A stretch of 64,000 nt of DNA from Microbacterium cremeum. GTDB taxonomy: Bacteria > Actinomycetota > Actinomycetes > Actinomycetales > Microbacteriaceae. The DNA lies in assembly GCF_015277855.1 (NCBI RefSeq), contig NZ_CP063812.1, positions 1,984,001 to 2,048,000 of the forward strand, given 5' to 3'. Below, piece after piece: positions 19,713 through 31,877 of the stretch. The position numbers were made by a program, and so were the translations under genes. The notes beneath the pieces are model-generated. The model was not told the DNA's origin. It made no database searches and saw only the letters and a list, made by a program, of their open reading frames with translations. Position 1 is the first letter of the stretch. Every line of letters begins with the position of its first letter.

Positions 19713-22700
19713 ATGGCTTCGAGCCCCCGTCACATCGCCTCTGCGCAGGCGAGCACCCCGGCATCGTCGGGTCTTGCAGGACTTCCTGCCAAGCAGGGCA
19801 TGTACAACCCCGCGTTCGAGAAGGACGCGTGCGGCCTGGCGATGGTCGCGACCCTGCGCGGCGAGGCGGGTCACGACATCATCGATCTCGCACTCACCGC
19901 GCTGCGCAACCTCGAGCACCGCGGGGCCATCGGCTCCGACGCGGGCACCGGTGACGGGGCCGGCATCCTCACGCAGATGCCGGATGCCTTCCTGCGCGCC
20001 GTCGTCGGCTTCGAGCTGCCTCCGGTGGGGGAGTACGCCGCCGGAATGGTGTTCCTGCCCCGCGACGACGAGGCGCGCGCGGCGCAGAAGGCGGGCATCG
20101 AGCGGATCGCGGCATCCGAGAATCTCACTGTCCTCGGCTGGCGCGAGGTGCCCACGGCCGACGACCACCTCGGCAAGCTGGCCTTCGACGCCCGCCCGGC
20201 GTTCGAGCAGCTCTTCGTGTCGCGGCCGGCGGTCGGCGATGAGCCGGCCCTCTCGGGCATCGCGCTCGATCGCCGCACGTTCCGCCTGCGCAAGCGCGCC
20301 CGCACCGAGCTCGACGCGTACTTCGTGTCGCTGTCGGCCCGCACGCTCGGCTACAAGGGCATGGTGACGACGCTCCAGCTGGAGCCGTTCTACCCCGACC
20401 TGCAGGACGAGCGCTTCGCGTCCGAGCTCGCGGTCGTGCACTCGCGCTACTCGACGAACACCTTCCCGTCGTGGCCGCTGGCCCAGCCGCTGCGCATGCT
20501 CGCGCACAACGGCGAGATCAACACCGTCAACGGCAACCGCAACTGGATGCGCGCGCGCCAGTCCCAGCTCGAGTCCGAGCTCCTCGGCGACATCGACCCG
20601 CTGCTGCCTATCTGCACACCGGGCGCGAGCGACTCGGCCTCGTTCGACGAGGTGCTCGAGCTCCTCACCCTCACCGGCCGCAGCCTTCCGCACGCGATCA
20701 TGATGATGGTGCCGGAGGCGTACGAGAAGCAGGCCGACATCGACCCGAAGCTGCGGGCGTTCTACGAGTTCCACTCGATGCAGATGGAGCCGTGGGACGG
20801 TCCGGCCGCCCTGATCTTCACCGACGGCACGCTCGTCGGCGCCACGCTCGACCGCAACGGCCTGCGCCCGGGCCGCTGGACCGAGACGACCGACGGCCTC
20901 ATCGTGATCGGCAGCGAGACCGGCGTGCTCGACTTCGCGCCCGAGCGCATCAAGCGCCGCGGGCGTCTGCGCCCCGGACGCATGTTCCTCGTCGACACCG
21001 CGCAGCGGCGCATCATCGAGGACGCTGAGATCAAGGCCGAGCTGGCCGAGCTCGAGCCCTGGCAGGAATGGCTCGACGCGGGCCGGGTCCGGCTCGCCGA
21101 GCTGCCCGAGCGCGAGCACATCGTGCACCCGATCGCCTCCATCACGCGCCGCCAGCGCACCTTCGGCTACACCGAGGAGGAAGTGCGGATCCTGCTGACG
21201 CCGATGGGCCAGACCGGCGCCGAGCCTCTCGGCGCCATGGGGTCCGACACGCCGGTCGCGGTGCTCAGCGAGCGGCCGCGCCTGCTGTTCGACTACTTCA
21301 CCCAGCAGTTCGCACAGGTCACCAATCCGCCGCTGGACTCGATCCGCGAAGAGGTCGTCACCTCGCTCGGACTGGGGCTCGGCCCGGAACGCAACCTGCT
21401 CGAGTGGGGACCGGACCACACGCGCGTCGTGACTCTCGACTTCCCCGTCATCGACAACGACGAGCTGGCGAAGATCCAGCACATCGACACCGCGCTGCCC
21501 GGCCGCACGTCCGTCACCATCCGCGGCCTGTACCGCGTCGAGGCGGGCCACAAGGGCATGAAGAAGCGCCTCGAGCAGATGTGCCAGGAGGTCGACCAGG
21601 CCATCGAGGACGGCGCGGAGTTCATCGTCCTCTCGGACCGCGACTCCAACAAGGACCTCGCACCCATCCCGTCGCTGCTGATGCTCGCCGCGGTCCATCA
21701 CCACCTCATCCGCAACCAGACCCGCATGAAGTGTGGTCTGGTGGTCGAGGCCGGCGACGTGCGCGAAGTGCATCACGTGGCCACGCTCATCGGGTACGGG
21801 GCATCCGCCGTCAACCCGTACCTGGCGATGGAGACCGTCGAGTACCTCGTGCGCGCCGGCTTCATCACCGGCATCACCCCTGAGAAGGCCGTCAAGAACC
21901 TGATCTACGCGCTCGGCAAGGGCGTGCTGAAGATCATGTCGAAGATGGGCATCTCGACCGTGTCGTCGTACGCCGGCGCCCAGGTGTTCGAAGCGGTCGG
22001 ACTCTCGCACGAGCTGGTCGACACCTACTTCACCGGCACCGAGTCGAAGCTGGGCGGCGTCGGACTCGACGTCATCGCGGCCGAGAACGCGTCGCGACAC
22101 GCCTACGCGTACCCGGAGGATGCCGCGGTCCGCGCTCACGAGCGGCTCTGGACGGGCGGCGAGTACCAGTGGCGGCGCGACGGATCGCCGCACCTGTTCA
22201 ACCCCGACACCGTGTTCCGCCTGCAGCACTCGACCCGCACGCGCCGGTACGACATCTTCCGCGAGTACACGAAGCTCGTCGACGACCAGGCACAGGAGCT
22301 CAAGACCCTCCGCGGCCTGTTCGCGCTCAAGACCGAAGGGCGCACTCCGGTGCCGATCGACGAGGTCGAGCCGGTGTCGTCGATCGTCAAGCGGTTCTCG
22401 ACCGGCGCGATGAGCTACGGCTCGATCTCGAAAGAGGCGCACGAGACGCTGGCCATCGCGATGAACCGCATCGGCGGCAAGTCGAACACCGGTGAGGGCG
22501 GCGAAGACGTCGAGCGCCTGCTCGACGCCGAGCGTCGCAGCTCGATCAAGCAGGTCGCCTCGGGGCGCTTCGGCGTGACGAGCCTCTACCTCACCGAGGC
22601 CGACGACATCCAGATCAAGCTCGCGCAGGGAGCCAAGCCCGGCGAGGGCGGCCAGCTGCCGCCGACCAAGGTCTACCCGTGGGTGGCGCGCACGCGTCAC

Positions 22701-24312
22701 GCGACGGCCGGCGTCGGCCTCATCTCGCCGCCGCCCCACCACGACATCTACTCGATCGAAGACCTCAAGCAGTTGATCTTCGACCTCAAGCGCGCCAACC
22801 CCGGCGCCCGCGTGCACGTCAAGCTGGTGAGCCAGTCGGGCATCGGCGCGGTCGCCGCGGGGACGGCGAAGGCCCTGGCCGACGTCATCCTCGTCTCGGG
22901 ACACGACGGCGGCACCGGCGCGAGCCCGCTCAACTCGCTCAAGCACGCCGGCACGCCGTGGGAGCTCGGTCTCGCCGAGACGCAGCAGACGCTCATGCTC
23001 AACGGCATGCGCGACCGCGTCGTGGTGCAGGTCGACGGACAGCTCAAGACCGGCCGCGACGTCATCATCGGCGCCCTCCTCGGGGCCGAGGAGTTCGGCT
23101 TCGCGACCGCGCCGCTGGTCGTGTCGGGCTGCATCATGATGCGGGTCTGCCACCTCGACACGTGCCCGGTCGGCGTCGCGACGCAGAACCCGGTGCTGCG
23201 CGAGCGTTTCACGGGCAAGCCCGAGTTCGTCGTCAACTTCATGGAGTTCATCGCCGAGGAGGTGCGCGAGTACCTCGCGGAGCTCGGCTTCCGCACGCTC
23301 GATGAGGCGATCGGCCGCGCCGATCTGCTCGACGTCGACGGCGCGGTGCGGCACTGGAAGGCGAGCGGGCTCGACCTCGCACCGGTGCTCGAAGGCCCGG
23401 TGTTCGCCGAGGAGGAGCCGCGACGCAACACGACCTCGCAGTTGCACGAGCTCGAGGCGCACTTCGACGTCGCCCTCGTCGAGCGCGCGAAGGACGTGAT
23501 CGCGCACGGCGGCCATCTCACGATCGACCTGCCGATCCGCAACACGGAGCGCGCCGTGGGGACCCTGCTCGGTCACCACGTCACGAAGGCGCGGGGCGAG
23601 AACGGACTTCCTTCCGGGAGCATCGAGGTCAACCTCACCGGCTCGGCCGGACAGTCGTTCGGCGCGTTCATGCCCGCCGGCATCACGCTGCGCCTCGAAG
23701 GCGACTCGAACGACTACGTCGGCAAGGGCCTCTCCGGCGGCCAGATCGTGATCCGGCCGCCGCGCAACGCCGCCTTCGACGCCTCGCGGAACGTCATCGC
23801 CGGCAACGTGATCGGCTACGGCGCGACCCAGGGGACGATGTTCTTGCGCGGCATCGTGGGGGAGCGGTTCTTCGTCCGCAACTCCGGCGCCACTGCCGTC
23901 GTCGAGGGCGTCGGCGACCACGCCCTCGAGTACATGACCGGCGGCCTCGCGGTGATCCTGGGGCCGACCGGCCGCAATCTCGGCGCGGGGATGTCGGGTG
24001 GCACCGCGTACGTCTACAAGCTCGACCGCAAGCTCGTCAACCGGGAGGCGCTCGCCTCGGGCGAGCTGGAGCTCGGAGAGCTCGGTTCGGGCGATGCCGA
24101 GATCCTGAAGGACCTGCTCGAGCAGCACGTCGTCGAGACCGGCTCGACGCTCGCTCAGGCGCTCCTCGACGACTTCGAGACGGAGTCCGAGAACTTCGTC
24201 CGTGTACTGCCGCGCGACTACGCGGCGGTGCTGCAGACTCGCCAGGCGGCGGTCGCCGAGGGGCTCGACCCCGACGGCACGGTCGTGTGGAACCGCATCC
24301 TGGAGGTGACGG

Positions 24313-24320
<8 letters not shown>
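19713..24320 (+). CDS. gltB: Glutamate synthase large subunit
   Basis: GOGAT alpha subunit, 1535 residues: releases ammonia from glutamine and reductively aminates 2-oxoglutarate. Order of domains: a ~39-residue leader, then Cys40 ([10 protein letters not shown]) as the expected Ntn nucleophile after leader removal, class II amidotransferase, central domain, FMN-binding synthase barrel, 3Fe-4S cysteines in [15 protein letters not shown], and the C-terminal GXGXG beta-helix domain. ATG 19713 has GAGG at 19700-19703; GTG 19698 is an in-frame alternative. The end overlaps gltD. Confidence 0.97.
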
Positions 24321-25779
<1,459 letters not shown>

Positions 25780-25828
25780 GCTGGCCGAGGCATTCGCCAC
25801 CTTCCCACCCACCCGGAGAAAACCACGG

Positions 25829-27277
25829 ATGAGACGCGCCAAGATCGTCGCCACCCTGGGTCCCGCCACATCGACGTATGAGATGGTCCGCGCGATCATC
25901 GACGCCGGCGTGGACGTCGCCCGCTTCAACCTGAGTCACGGGGACTACTCGGTCCACGACAACAACTTCGCCAACGTCCGCAAGGCCGCCGACGACGCAG
26001 GGCGCGCCGTCGCCGTGCTGGTCGACCTGCAGGGTCCGAAGATCCGCCTCGGCAAGTTCGAGAACGGTCCGCACGAGCTGGCCGTCGGCGACATCTTCAA
26101 GATCACCACCGAAGACATCCTCGGCACCAAAGAGATCGTCGGCACGACCTTCAAGGGACTGCCGAACGACGTCAATCCGGGCGACTTCCTCCTCATCGAC
26201 GACGGCAAGGTGCGCGTCAAGGTCATCGAGACCGACGGCACCGTCGTCACGACCGAGGTCATCGTCGGCGGGCCGGTGTCGAACAACAAGGGCATCAACC
26301 TGCCGGGCGTGGCGGTCAACGTCCCCGCCCTGTCCGACAAGGACGAGGCCGACCTGCGCTGGGGTCTGCGCGCGGGCGCCGACCTCATCGCCCTGTCGTT
26401 CGTGCGCGACGCCAAGGACGTCCAGCGCGTGCACGTGATCATGGCGGAGGAGGGGCGTCACGTCCCGGTCATCGCGAAGATCGAGAAGCCGCAGGCCGTC
26501 GACAACCTCGAAGAGATCATCGACGCGTTCGACGGCATCATGGTCGCGCGCGGCGACCTCGGCGTCGAGCTGCCCCTCGAGGCGGTTCCGATCGTGCAGA
26601 AGCGCGCCGTCGAGCTGTGCCGCCGCATGGCGAAGCCCGTCATCGTGGCGACCCAGATGCTCGAGTCGATGATCGAGAACCCCGTGCCCACGCGCGCCGA
26701 GACGAGCGACGTGGCCAACGCCGTGCTCGACGGCGCGGACGCGGTCATGCTCTCGGGCGAGACGAGCGTCGGCAAGTACCCCGTCACGGTCGTCGAGACT
26801 ATGGCGCGCATCATCGGCTCGACCGAGGAGCACGGCCTCGAGCGGATCCTGCCGCTCACCACGAAGCCGCGCACGCAGGGTGGAGCGATCACCCTCGCCG
26901 CGATGGAGGTCGCCGAATTCGTCGAGGCGAAGTACCTCTGCATCTTCACCGAGTCCGGCGACACCGCGCGCCGCATGTCGCGCCTGCGCCCGCGCATCCC
27001 GATGATCGGCTTCGCTCCCGATCCGGCCATCCGCCGCCGCATGGCGGTGACGTGGGGTGTGCAGTCGACCCTCGTCGAGCACGTCGCGCACACCGACCTG
27101 ATGTTCATCCAGGTCGACGACTACCTGCTCGCGAACGACCTCGCCGCCGTCGGCGACAAGGTCGTCGTGATCTCGGGATCGCCTCCCGGCATCATCGGCT
27201 CGACGAACGACATCCGCATCCACAAGGTCGGCGACGCCGTGCACGGCAAGGCCCCGATCTACAAGACGCGCGACTGA
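25829..27277 (+). CDS. pyk: Pyruvate kinase
   Basis: Converts PEP + ADP to pyruvate + ATP. The 482-residue protein starts MRRAKIVATLGPAT, holds the substrate segment VDLQGPKIRLG, the active-site signature IAKIEKPQAVDNLEE with the catalytic lysine (near 212), the metal-binding MVARGDLGVELP, and a C-terminal regulatory domain. ATG 25829 is preceded by GGAG. A strong hairpin terminator follows. Confidence 0.97.
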   Translation: MRRAKIVATLGPATSTYEMVRAIIDAGVDVARFNLSHGDYSVHDNNFANVRKAADDAGRAVAVLVDLQGPKIRLGKFENGPHELAVGDIFKITTEDILGTKEIVGTTFKGLPNDVNPGDFLLIDDGKVRVKVIETDGTVVTTEVIVGGPVSNNKGINLPGVAVNVPALSDKDEADLRWGLRAGADLIALSFVRDAKDVQRVHVIMAEEGRHVPVIAKIEKPQAVDNLEEIIDAFDGIMVARGDLGVELPLEAVPIVQKRAVELCRRMAKPVIVATQMLESMIENPVPTRAETSDVANAVLDGADAVMLSGETSVGKYPVTVVETMARIIGSTEEHGLERILPLTTKPRTQGGAITLAAMEVAEFVEAKYLCIFTESGDTARRMSRLRPRIPMIGFAPDPAIRRRMAVTWGVQSTLVEHVAHTDLMFIQVDDYLLANDLAAVGDKVVVISGSPPGIIGSTNDIRIHKVGDAVHGKAPIYKTRD

Positions 27278-27299
27278 CCCGACGTCAGACACGGCAGAC

Positions 27300-27333
27300 G
27301 GCGGCTGGCACCACTAAGGTGGTGCCAGCCGCC
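27300..27333 (+). terminator. Hairpin terminator after pyk
   Basis: Perfect 15-bp stem GGCGGCTGGCACCAC (27300-27314) with its complement at 27319-27333 and a TAAG loop. There is no long U-tract, which is common in high-GC genomes. Confidence 0.85.
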
Positions 27334-27358
27334 GTCCCTCGTCTGAAAGGTGACACCG

Positions 27359-27751
27359 ATGTCCTTCTTCGGTGAGTTCTTCTGGTTCCTGCTGTGGAGC
27401 TTCTACTTCATCGCATACCTGTACGTGGTGATCGTGATCATCACCGACCTGTTCCGCGACCACAAGCTCAACGGCTGGCTCAAGGCGCTGTGGATCATCG
27501 CCTTGATCTTCGTGCCGTTCCTCACGGCGCTCGTCTATATCATCGCCCGCGGCAAGGGCATGGCCGAGCGCGCCACGGCGGCTCGTGGCCCGATGATCTC
27601 GGAGGCCGACGACTACCGCCCGGCCGCGTCGTCCAGCCCCGCCGACGACATCGCCCAGGCCAAGGCGCTGCTGGATGCCGGCACGATCTCGCAGGGCGAG
27701 TACGAAGCGCTCAAGAGCAAGGCGCTGGGCAACCAGTACTTCGGCGCCTGA
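27359..27751 (+). CDS. PLDc_N/SHOCT-type small membrane protein
   Basis: A 130-residue protein with two transmembrane helices (about 8-30 and 40-63) forming a PLDc_N-like N-terminus, and a C-terminal SHOCT-like motif (IAQAKALLDAGTISQGEYEALKSKAL, about 98-123). Such proteins are common in actinobacteria and of unknown function; SHOCT is thought to mediate oligomerisation. GAAAGG at 27345-27350 supports ATG 27359 over GTG 27350. It is flanked by terminators on both sides, so it is monocistronic. Confidence 0.8.
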   Translation: MSFFGEFFWFLLWSFYFIAYLYVVIVIITDLFRDHKLNGWLKALWIIALIFVPFLTALVYIIARGKGMAERATAARGPMISEADDYRPAASSSPADDIAQAKALLDAGTISQGEYEALKSKALGNQYFGA

Positions 27752-27760
27752 CACCGACAG

Positions 27761-27799
27761 AGATGGCCGGATGCCTCGATTCGAGGCATCCGGCCATCT
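27761..27799. terminator. Bidirectional hairpin terminator
   Basis: Perfect 19-bp inverted repeat, left arm 27761-27779 and right arm 27781-27799 around one T. It lies between the SHOCT-type gene (+) and tRNA-Leu (-) and can serve both. Both arms contain the GGATGCC word. Confidence 0.85.
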
Positions 27800-27812
27800 T
27801 CCTGCGTGCGGG

Positions 27813-27895
27813 TGCCGGTGGTGGGAGTCGAACCCACACGCCCTTGCGGGCAACCGAGTTTGAGTCGGTCGCGTCTGCCATTCCGCCACACCGGC
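27813..27895 (-). tRNA. tRNA-Leu (anticodon CAA)
   Basis: Read on the minus strand, the acceptor GCCGGTG (5') pairs with CACCGGC (3'), discriminator A. The anticodon loop CTCAAAC between ACCGA and TCGGT gives anticodon CAA, decoding UUG. A long variable arm marks a class II tRNA and the T-arm has GGTTCGACTCC. The 3' CCA is not encoded. It is transcribed away from the response regulator gene and ends at the bidirectional hairpin. Confidence 0.95.
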
Positions 27896-27929
27896 CAGCG
27901 CTCGCGCGCGTCCGCGAACGACCATACCG

Positions 27930-27935
27930 TAGGAT
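27930..27935 (+). promoter_or_regulatory. -10 element for the response regulator (leaderless)
   Basis: TAGGAT; seven bases further is G27942, the GTG start used here. Confidence 0.6.
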
Positions 27936-27941
27936 TCAATG

Positions 27942-28562
27942 GTGACTGAGCAGGAGCAGAACGCCGCATCGACGGCATCCACCCCCCGTCGCGTCGTGGT
28001 CGCCGAAGATGAGTCGCTGATCCGGCTCGACATCGTCGAGATCCTGCGCGACAACGGATTCGACGTCGTCGGCGAAGCGGGTGACGGTGAGACCGCCGTC
28101 CAGCTCGCGACCGAGCTGCGTCCTGACCTCGTCATCATGGATGTCAAGATGCCGCAACTCGACGGCATCTCGGCCGCCGAGAAGCTCAGCAAGAACCACA
28201 TCGCGCCGGTCGTGCTGCTGACCGCCTTCAGCCAGAAGGAGCTCGTCGAGCGCGCGAGCGAGGCCGGCGCTCTCGCGTACGTCGTGAAGCCGTTCACCCC
28301 GAACGACCTGCTGCCCGCGATCGAGATCGCCCTGGCGCGCTACGAGCAGATCATCACGCTCGAGGCCGAGGTCGCCGACATGGTGGAGCGGTTCGAGACC
28401 CGCAAGCTCGTCGACCGGGCCAAGGGCCTCCTCAACGAGAAGATGGGGCTGTCCGAGCCCGAGGCGTTCCGGTGGATCCAGAAGGCCTCGATGGACCGCC
28501 GCCTCACCATGCAGGACGTCGCGAAGGCCATCATCGAGCAGCTCGCGCCCAAGAAGGACTGA
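27942..28562 (+). CDS. ANTAR-domain response regulator
   Basis: A 206-residue two-domain regulator. The receiver domain (about 15-130) has the acidic pair AEDE, the phospho-acceptor Asp in LVIMDVKMP, Thr in LLTAF and Lys in VVKPFTP. The C-terminal ANTAR RNA-binding domain (about 145-205) contains DRAKGLLNEKMGLSEPEAF. This architecture (AmiR/NasT type) acts by antitermination on RNA hairpins; no partner kinase gene is adjacent. GTG 27942 coincides with the predicted transcript start; ATG 27939 is in frame one codon earlier. Confidence 0.93.
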   Translation: MTEQEQNAASTASTPRRVVVAEDESLIRLDIVEILRDNGFDVVGEAGDGETAVQLATELRPDLVIMDVKMPQLDGISAAEKLSKNHIAPVVLLTAFSQKELVERASEAGALAYVVKPFTPNDLLPAIEIALARYEQIITLEAEVADMVERFETRKLVDRAKGLLNEKMGLSEPEAFRWIQKASMDRRLTMQDVAKAIIEQLAPKKD

Positions 28563-28580
28563 GCACCCGACGAGTTTCAT

Positions 28581-28615
28581 GGAAGCGGATGCCGCGTATC
28601 GCGGCATCCGCTTCC
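28581..28615 (+). terminator. Hairpin terminator after the response regulator
   Basis: Perfect 16-bp stem GGAAGCGGATGCCGCG (28581-28596) with its complement (28600-28615) and a TAT loop. Contains GGATGCC in both arms. Confidence 0.85.
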
Positions 28616-28682
28616 GTCGTTCGGGCGGGGCGCCCGGGTGGCCCTAGAGCTCGGCACGCCGCGTCGGCTTCGCCCGGCGGGG

Positions 28683-29108
28683 CTACTCGATCCGGCGGAT
28701 GTGGTTCGTGATGCGCACTGTGGAGCAGCGCCGCCCCTCATCGTCGGTCACGACAATCTCGTGGACGGTGACGCTCCGGCCGAGATGCAGGGGAGTGCAG
28801 ACCCCGGTCACAGACCCCGAGGTCGCGGAGCGCGTGTGCGTGGCGTTGATGTCGACGCCCACGGCGAGCCGGCCCGGGCCGGCGTGGAAGTTCGCGTGCA
28901 TCGACCCGAGCGACTCGCCCAGCACCACGTACGCGCCGCCGTGGAACAGGCCCACGGGCTGCGTGTTGCCTTCGACGGGCATGCGCGCGACCGCGCGATC
29001 GGGAGTGAACTCGAGCCACTCGAAGCCCATCTTCTCCGCGAGCGCGCCGATGCCCCGGGCCTGGGCCCATGCGAGCTCGTCCTGCGGTGCGACGGATGGT
29101 TCGGGCAT
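28683..29108 (-). CDS. PaaI-type hotdog-fold thioesterase
   Basis: A 141-residue single hotdog domain. The motif GLFHGGAYVVLGES (about 53-66) matches the HGG active-site loop of PaaI/YdiI acyl-CoA thioesterases. The likely substrate is an aromatic or hydroxy acyl-CoA, which cannot be read from sequence. It is divergent from polA, with starts 69 bases apart. Confidence 0.85.
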   Translation of the reverse strand: MPEPSVAPQDELAWAQARGIGALAEKMGFEWLEFTPDRAVARMPVEGNTQPVGLFHGGAYVVLGESLGSMHANFHAGPGRLAVGVDINATHTRSATSGSVTGVCTPLHLGRSVTVHEIVVTDDEGRRCSTVRITNHIRRIE

Positions 29109-29165
29109 GGCTCACCTTCGCTCAGGCGGGGGGACGCGGCGGGAATCACTGTCGTCCGCCCTGGC

Positions 29166-29171
29166 TAGGCT
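29166..29171 (+). promoter_or_regulatory. -10 element for polA (leaderless)
   Basis: TAGGCT; seven bases further is G29178, the first base of the polA GTG. Confidence 0.65.
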
Positions 29172-29177
29172 TGCAGG

Positions 29178-31817
29178 GTGACGGACTCCCGAAAGCCTAC
29201 TCTCCTCGTCGTGGACGGCCATTCGCTGGCGTACCGGGCGTTCTACGCACTCCCGGTCGACAATTTCTCGACCAAGGACGGCCAGCACACGAACGGCATC
29301 TATGGGTTCCTCGCGATGCTGATCAACCTCATCAAGGCAGAGCGACCCACCCACCTGGCGGTCGCGTTCGACACGTCGCGACAGTCGTTCCGCACACGCG
29401 AGTACGCCGAGTACAAGGCGAACCGGTCCGAGACCCCGTCCGAGTTCAAGGGCCAGATCCCGCTGCTGCAGGACTGCCTCGCCGCCATGAGCATCCAGGT
29501 GCTCCAGCAGGAAGACATCGAGGCCGACGACATCCTCGCGACCCTCGCGGCGCAGGCCTCCGCCGACGGCTTCCGCGTGCTGGTGTGCTCGGGCGACCGC
29601 GACACCATCCAGCTCGTCAACGACGACATCACGCTGCTCTACCCGAACGTCCAGGGGGTCTCGCAGCTCAAGCGCTACGACCGCCAGGCGGTGATCGACC
29701 GCTACGGCGTGCCGCCCGAGCAGTATCCCGACATCGCGGCGCTCGTCGGCGAGACCAGCGACAACCTGCCGGGCGTGCCGAAGGTCGGCGAGAAGACCGC
29801 GGTCAAGTGGCTCACGCAGTTCGGGTCGCTCGACGCGCTGCTCGAGGGCGCCGAGACGATCAAGGGCGTCGTGGGCAACAACCTCCGCGAGCACATCGAC
29901 GATGTGCGTCGCAATCGGATGCTCAACCGGCTGCTGACCGACGTCGAGCTGCCGCTGACGCCGCACGACCTCGAGGTGCAGCCGATGGACGCGCAGGCCG
30001 TGCGCGACATCTTCTCCCGCCTCGAGTTCAAGACGCTCATCCCGCGCGTCGCCGAGCTCGCCGGCATCGAACAGCAGATGGCGGCGGTCACCTCGGCCGC
30101 AGCGGTGCCGATGCCCGCGTCCGCCGAGCTCGAGGCCGGCGGTCTGCGCGAGTGGCTCGACGCGAGGCAGGGCGACGTCGGGGTCACGGTGGAGCTCGTG
30201 GGCGGGCTGCCGCAGCGCATCGGGCTGGCGACGAAGGATGCCGCGGCCGAGGCATCGTGGACACCCGAGGTGGCAGAGGCACTGAGCGACTGGCTCGCCT
30301 CCGACGCGCCCAAGGTCTTCAGCGACGCCAAGCCGCAGGTCAAGGCGCTGCGGCGCGCCGGGCTCACCGTGCGCGGGCTCGCGTTCGACGTCATTGTCGC
30401 GGGCTGGCTGCTGCGGCCGAGCTTCCCCGACAAGACGCTCGCCCACCTCGTCGACCGCTACCTGGACGAGAAGCTGCCCGAGGCCGATCCGACGCAGCTC
30501 GTGCCCGAGACCGAGGGCGCGACGCCGGGGCAGCTGTCGTGGTTCACGATGCGGGTCGCCGAGTCCGTGCGCGCCGAACTGCCCGCGAGCGTGCAGAAGG
30601 TCCTGGACGACATCGAGCTGCCGACGCTCGTCGCCCTCGCCGACATGGAGCTCGCGGGCGTCGCCGTGTCGCACGACACCCTGGCCGGTTTCTCGGGTGA
30701 GCTCGGCGCGCGCGCCGACGCCCTGGCCGAGGCGGCGTACGCCGCGATCGGGCGCGAGGTCAACCTCGGGTCGCCCAAGCAGCTGCAGGAGGTGCTCTTC
30801 GACGAGCTGCAGCTGCCCAAGACGCGCAAGACCAAGACCGGGTACTCCACGGATGCCGCGGTCCTCGCCGACCTGCAGGAGACCAACCCGCATCCGTTCC
30901 TCGACCTGCTGCTGCAGCACCGCGAGGCCACGAAGCTGCGCCAGATCATCGAGTCGCTCGACACCGCGATCGGCGCGGACGGGCGCATCCACACCACCTA
31001 CGTGCAGACGGGAAGTCAGACGGGGCGTCTGTCGAGCACCGACCCCAACCTGCAGAACATCCCGATCCGCACCGAGGAGAGCCGCCGGATCCGATCCGCG
31101 TTCGTGGTCGGCGACGGCTACGAGACGCTGCTGACGGCCGACTACTCGCAGATCGAGATGCGCATCATGGCGCATCTGTCGGAGGACCCCGGTCTCATCG
31201 AGGCCTTCAACTCCGGCGAGGACCTGCACCGCTTCGTCGGCGCACGCGTGTTCGCCGTGGATCCCTCCGACGTGACCCCGGCGATGCGCACGAAGGTCAA
31301 GGCGATGTCGTACGGGCTCGTCTACGGGCTCTCGGCTTTCGGCCTCTCGAAGCAGCTGCGCATCGAGCAAGCCGAGGCGAAGCAGCTCATGATGGAGTAC
31401 TTCGCGAGATTCGGCGCGGTGCGCGACTACCTGCGATCATCCGTCGAGCAGGCGCGGATCGACGGGTACACCGAGACGATCTTCGGGCGCCGGCGTCCGT
31501 TCCCCGACCTCGCGAGCCCGAACCGCGTGCTGCGCGAGAACGCGGAGCGCGCGGCCCTCAACGCGCCGATCCAGGGCAGCGCGGCCGACATCATGAAGAT
31601 CGCGCTGTTCCACATCCACGACGACTTCGCCACCGCCGGCCTGCGTTCGCGCGTGCTGCTGCAGATCCACGACGAGCTCGTGATCGAGGTCGCACCGGGG
31701 GAGTGGGACGAGGCCGAGCGCATCGTGCGTGTACGCATGGGTGACGCCGCGCACCTGTCGGTTCCTCTCGACGTGCAGATCGGCCGCGGGGCCGACTGGA
31801 ACGCGGCGGGGCACTGA
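29178..31817 (+). CDS. polA: DNA polymerase I
   Basis: Repair and Okazaki-fragment polymerase, 879 residues. The N-terminal 5' nuclease domain (about 1-300) has DGHSLAYRAFYAL and DDILATLA. The middle domain has the proofreading fold but reads VTVEL where active enzymes have DxE, so 3'-5' exonuclease is probably absent, as in other actinobacterial PolA. The polymerase domain carries motif A DYSQIEMRIMAHLSEDP, motif B KVKAMSYGLVYGLSAFGL and motif C LQIHDELVIEV. The GTG start sits at the predicted +1. Confidence 0.97.
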   Translation: MTDSRKPTLLVVDGHSLAYRAFYALPVDNFSTKDGQHTNGIYGFLAMLINLIKAERPTHLAVAFDTSRQSFRTREYAEYKANRSETPSEFKGQIPLLQDCLAAMSIQVLQQEDIEADDILATLAAQASADGFRVLVCSGDRDTIQLVNDDITLLYPNVQGVSQLKRYDRQAVIDRYGVPPEQYPDIAALVGETSDNLPGVPKVGEKTAVKWLTQFGSLDALLEGAETIKGVVGNNLREHIDDVRRNRMLNRLLTDVELPLTPHDLEVQPMDAQAVRDIFSRLEFKTLIPRVAELAGIEQQMAAVTSAAAVPMPASAELEAGGLREWLDARQGDVGVTVELVGGLPQRIGLATKDAAAEASWTPEVAEALSDWLASDAPKVFSDAKPQVKALRRAGLTVRGLAFDVIVAGWLLRPSFPDKTLAHLVDRYLDEKLPEADPTQLVPETEGATPGQLSWFTMRVAESVRAELPASVQKVLDDIELPTLVALADMELAGVAVSHDTLAGFSGELGARADALAEAAYAAIGREVNLGSPKQLQEVLFDELQLPKTRKTKTGYSTDAAVLADLQETNPHPFLDLLLQHREATKLRQIIESLDTAIGADGRIHTTYVQTGSQTGRLSSTDPNLQNIPIRTEESRRIRSAFVVGDGYETLLTADYSQIEMRIMAHLSEDPGLIEAFNSGEDLHRFVGARVFAVDPSDVTPAMRTKVKAMSYGLVYGLSAFGLSKQLRIEQAEAKQLMMEYFARFGAVRDYLRSSVEQARIDGYTETIFGRRRPFPDLASPNRVLRENAERAALNAPIQGSAADIMKIALFHIHDDFATAGLRSRVLLQIHDELVIEVAPGEWDEAERIVRVRMGDAAHLSVPLDVQIGRGADWNAAGH

Positions 31818-31841
31818 CCCGCGCGGCACCCGGGCGCGCGT

Positions 31842-31870
31842 TTGTCGGCACCGCGTCTCATCCCTAGGCT
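31842..31870 (+). promoter_or_regulatory. Promoter of the DUF885 gene
   Basis: TTGTCG (31842-31847), 17-base spacer and TAGGCT (31865-31870). Predicted +1 is 31877, one base before the ATG. This is the best -35/-10 pair seen in the window. Confidence 0.65.
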
Positions 31871-31877
31871 CGAATCC

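Noticed and set aside
27813..27895. tRNA-Leu as an integration (att) site
   Set aside because: No duplicate of the tRNA 3' end was noticed elsewhere in the window and the flanking genes are ordinary chromosomal ones.
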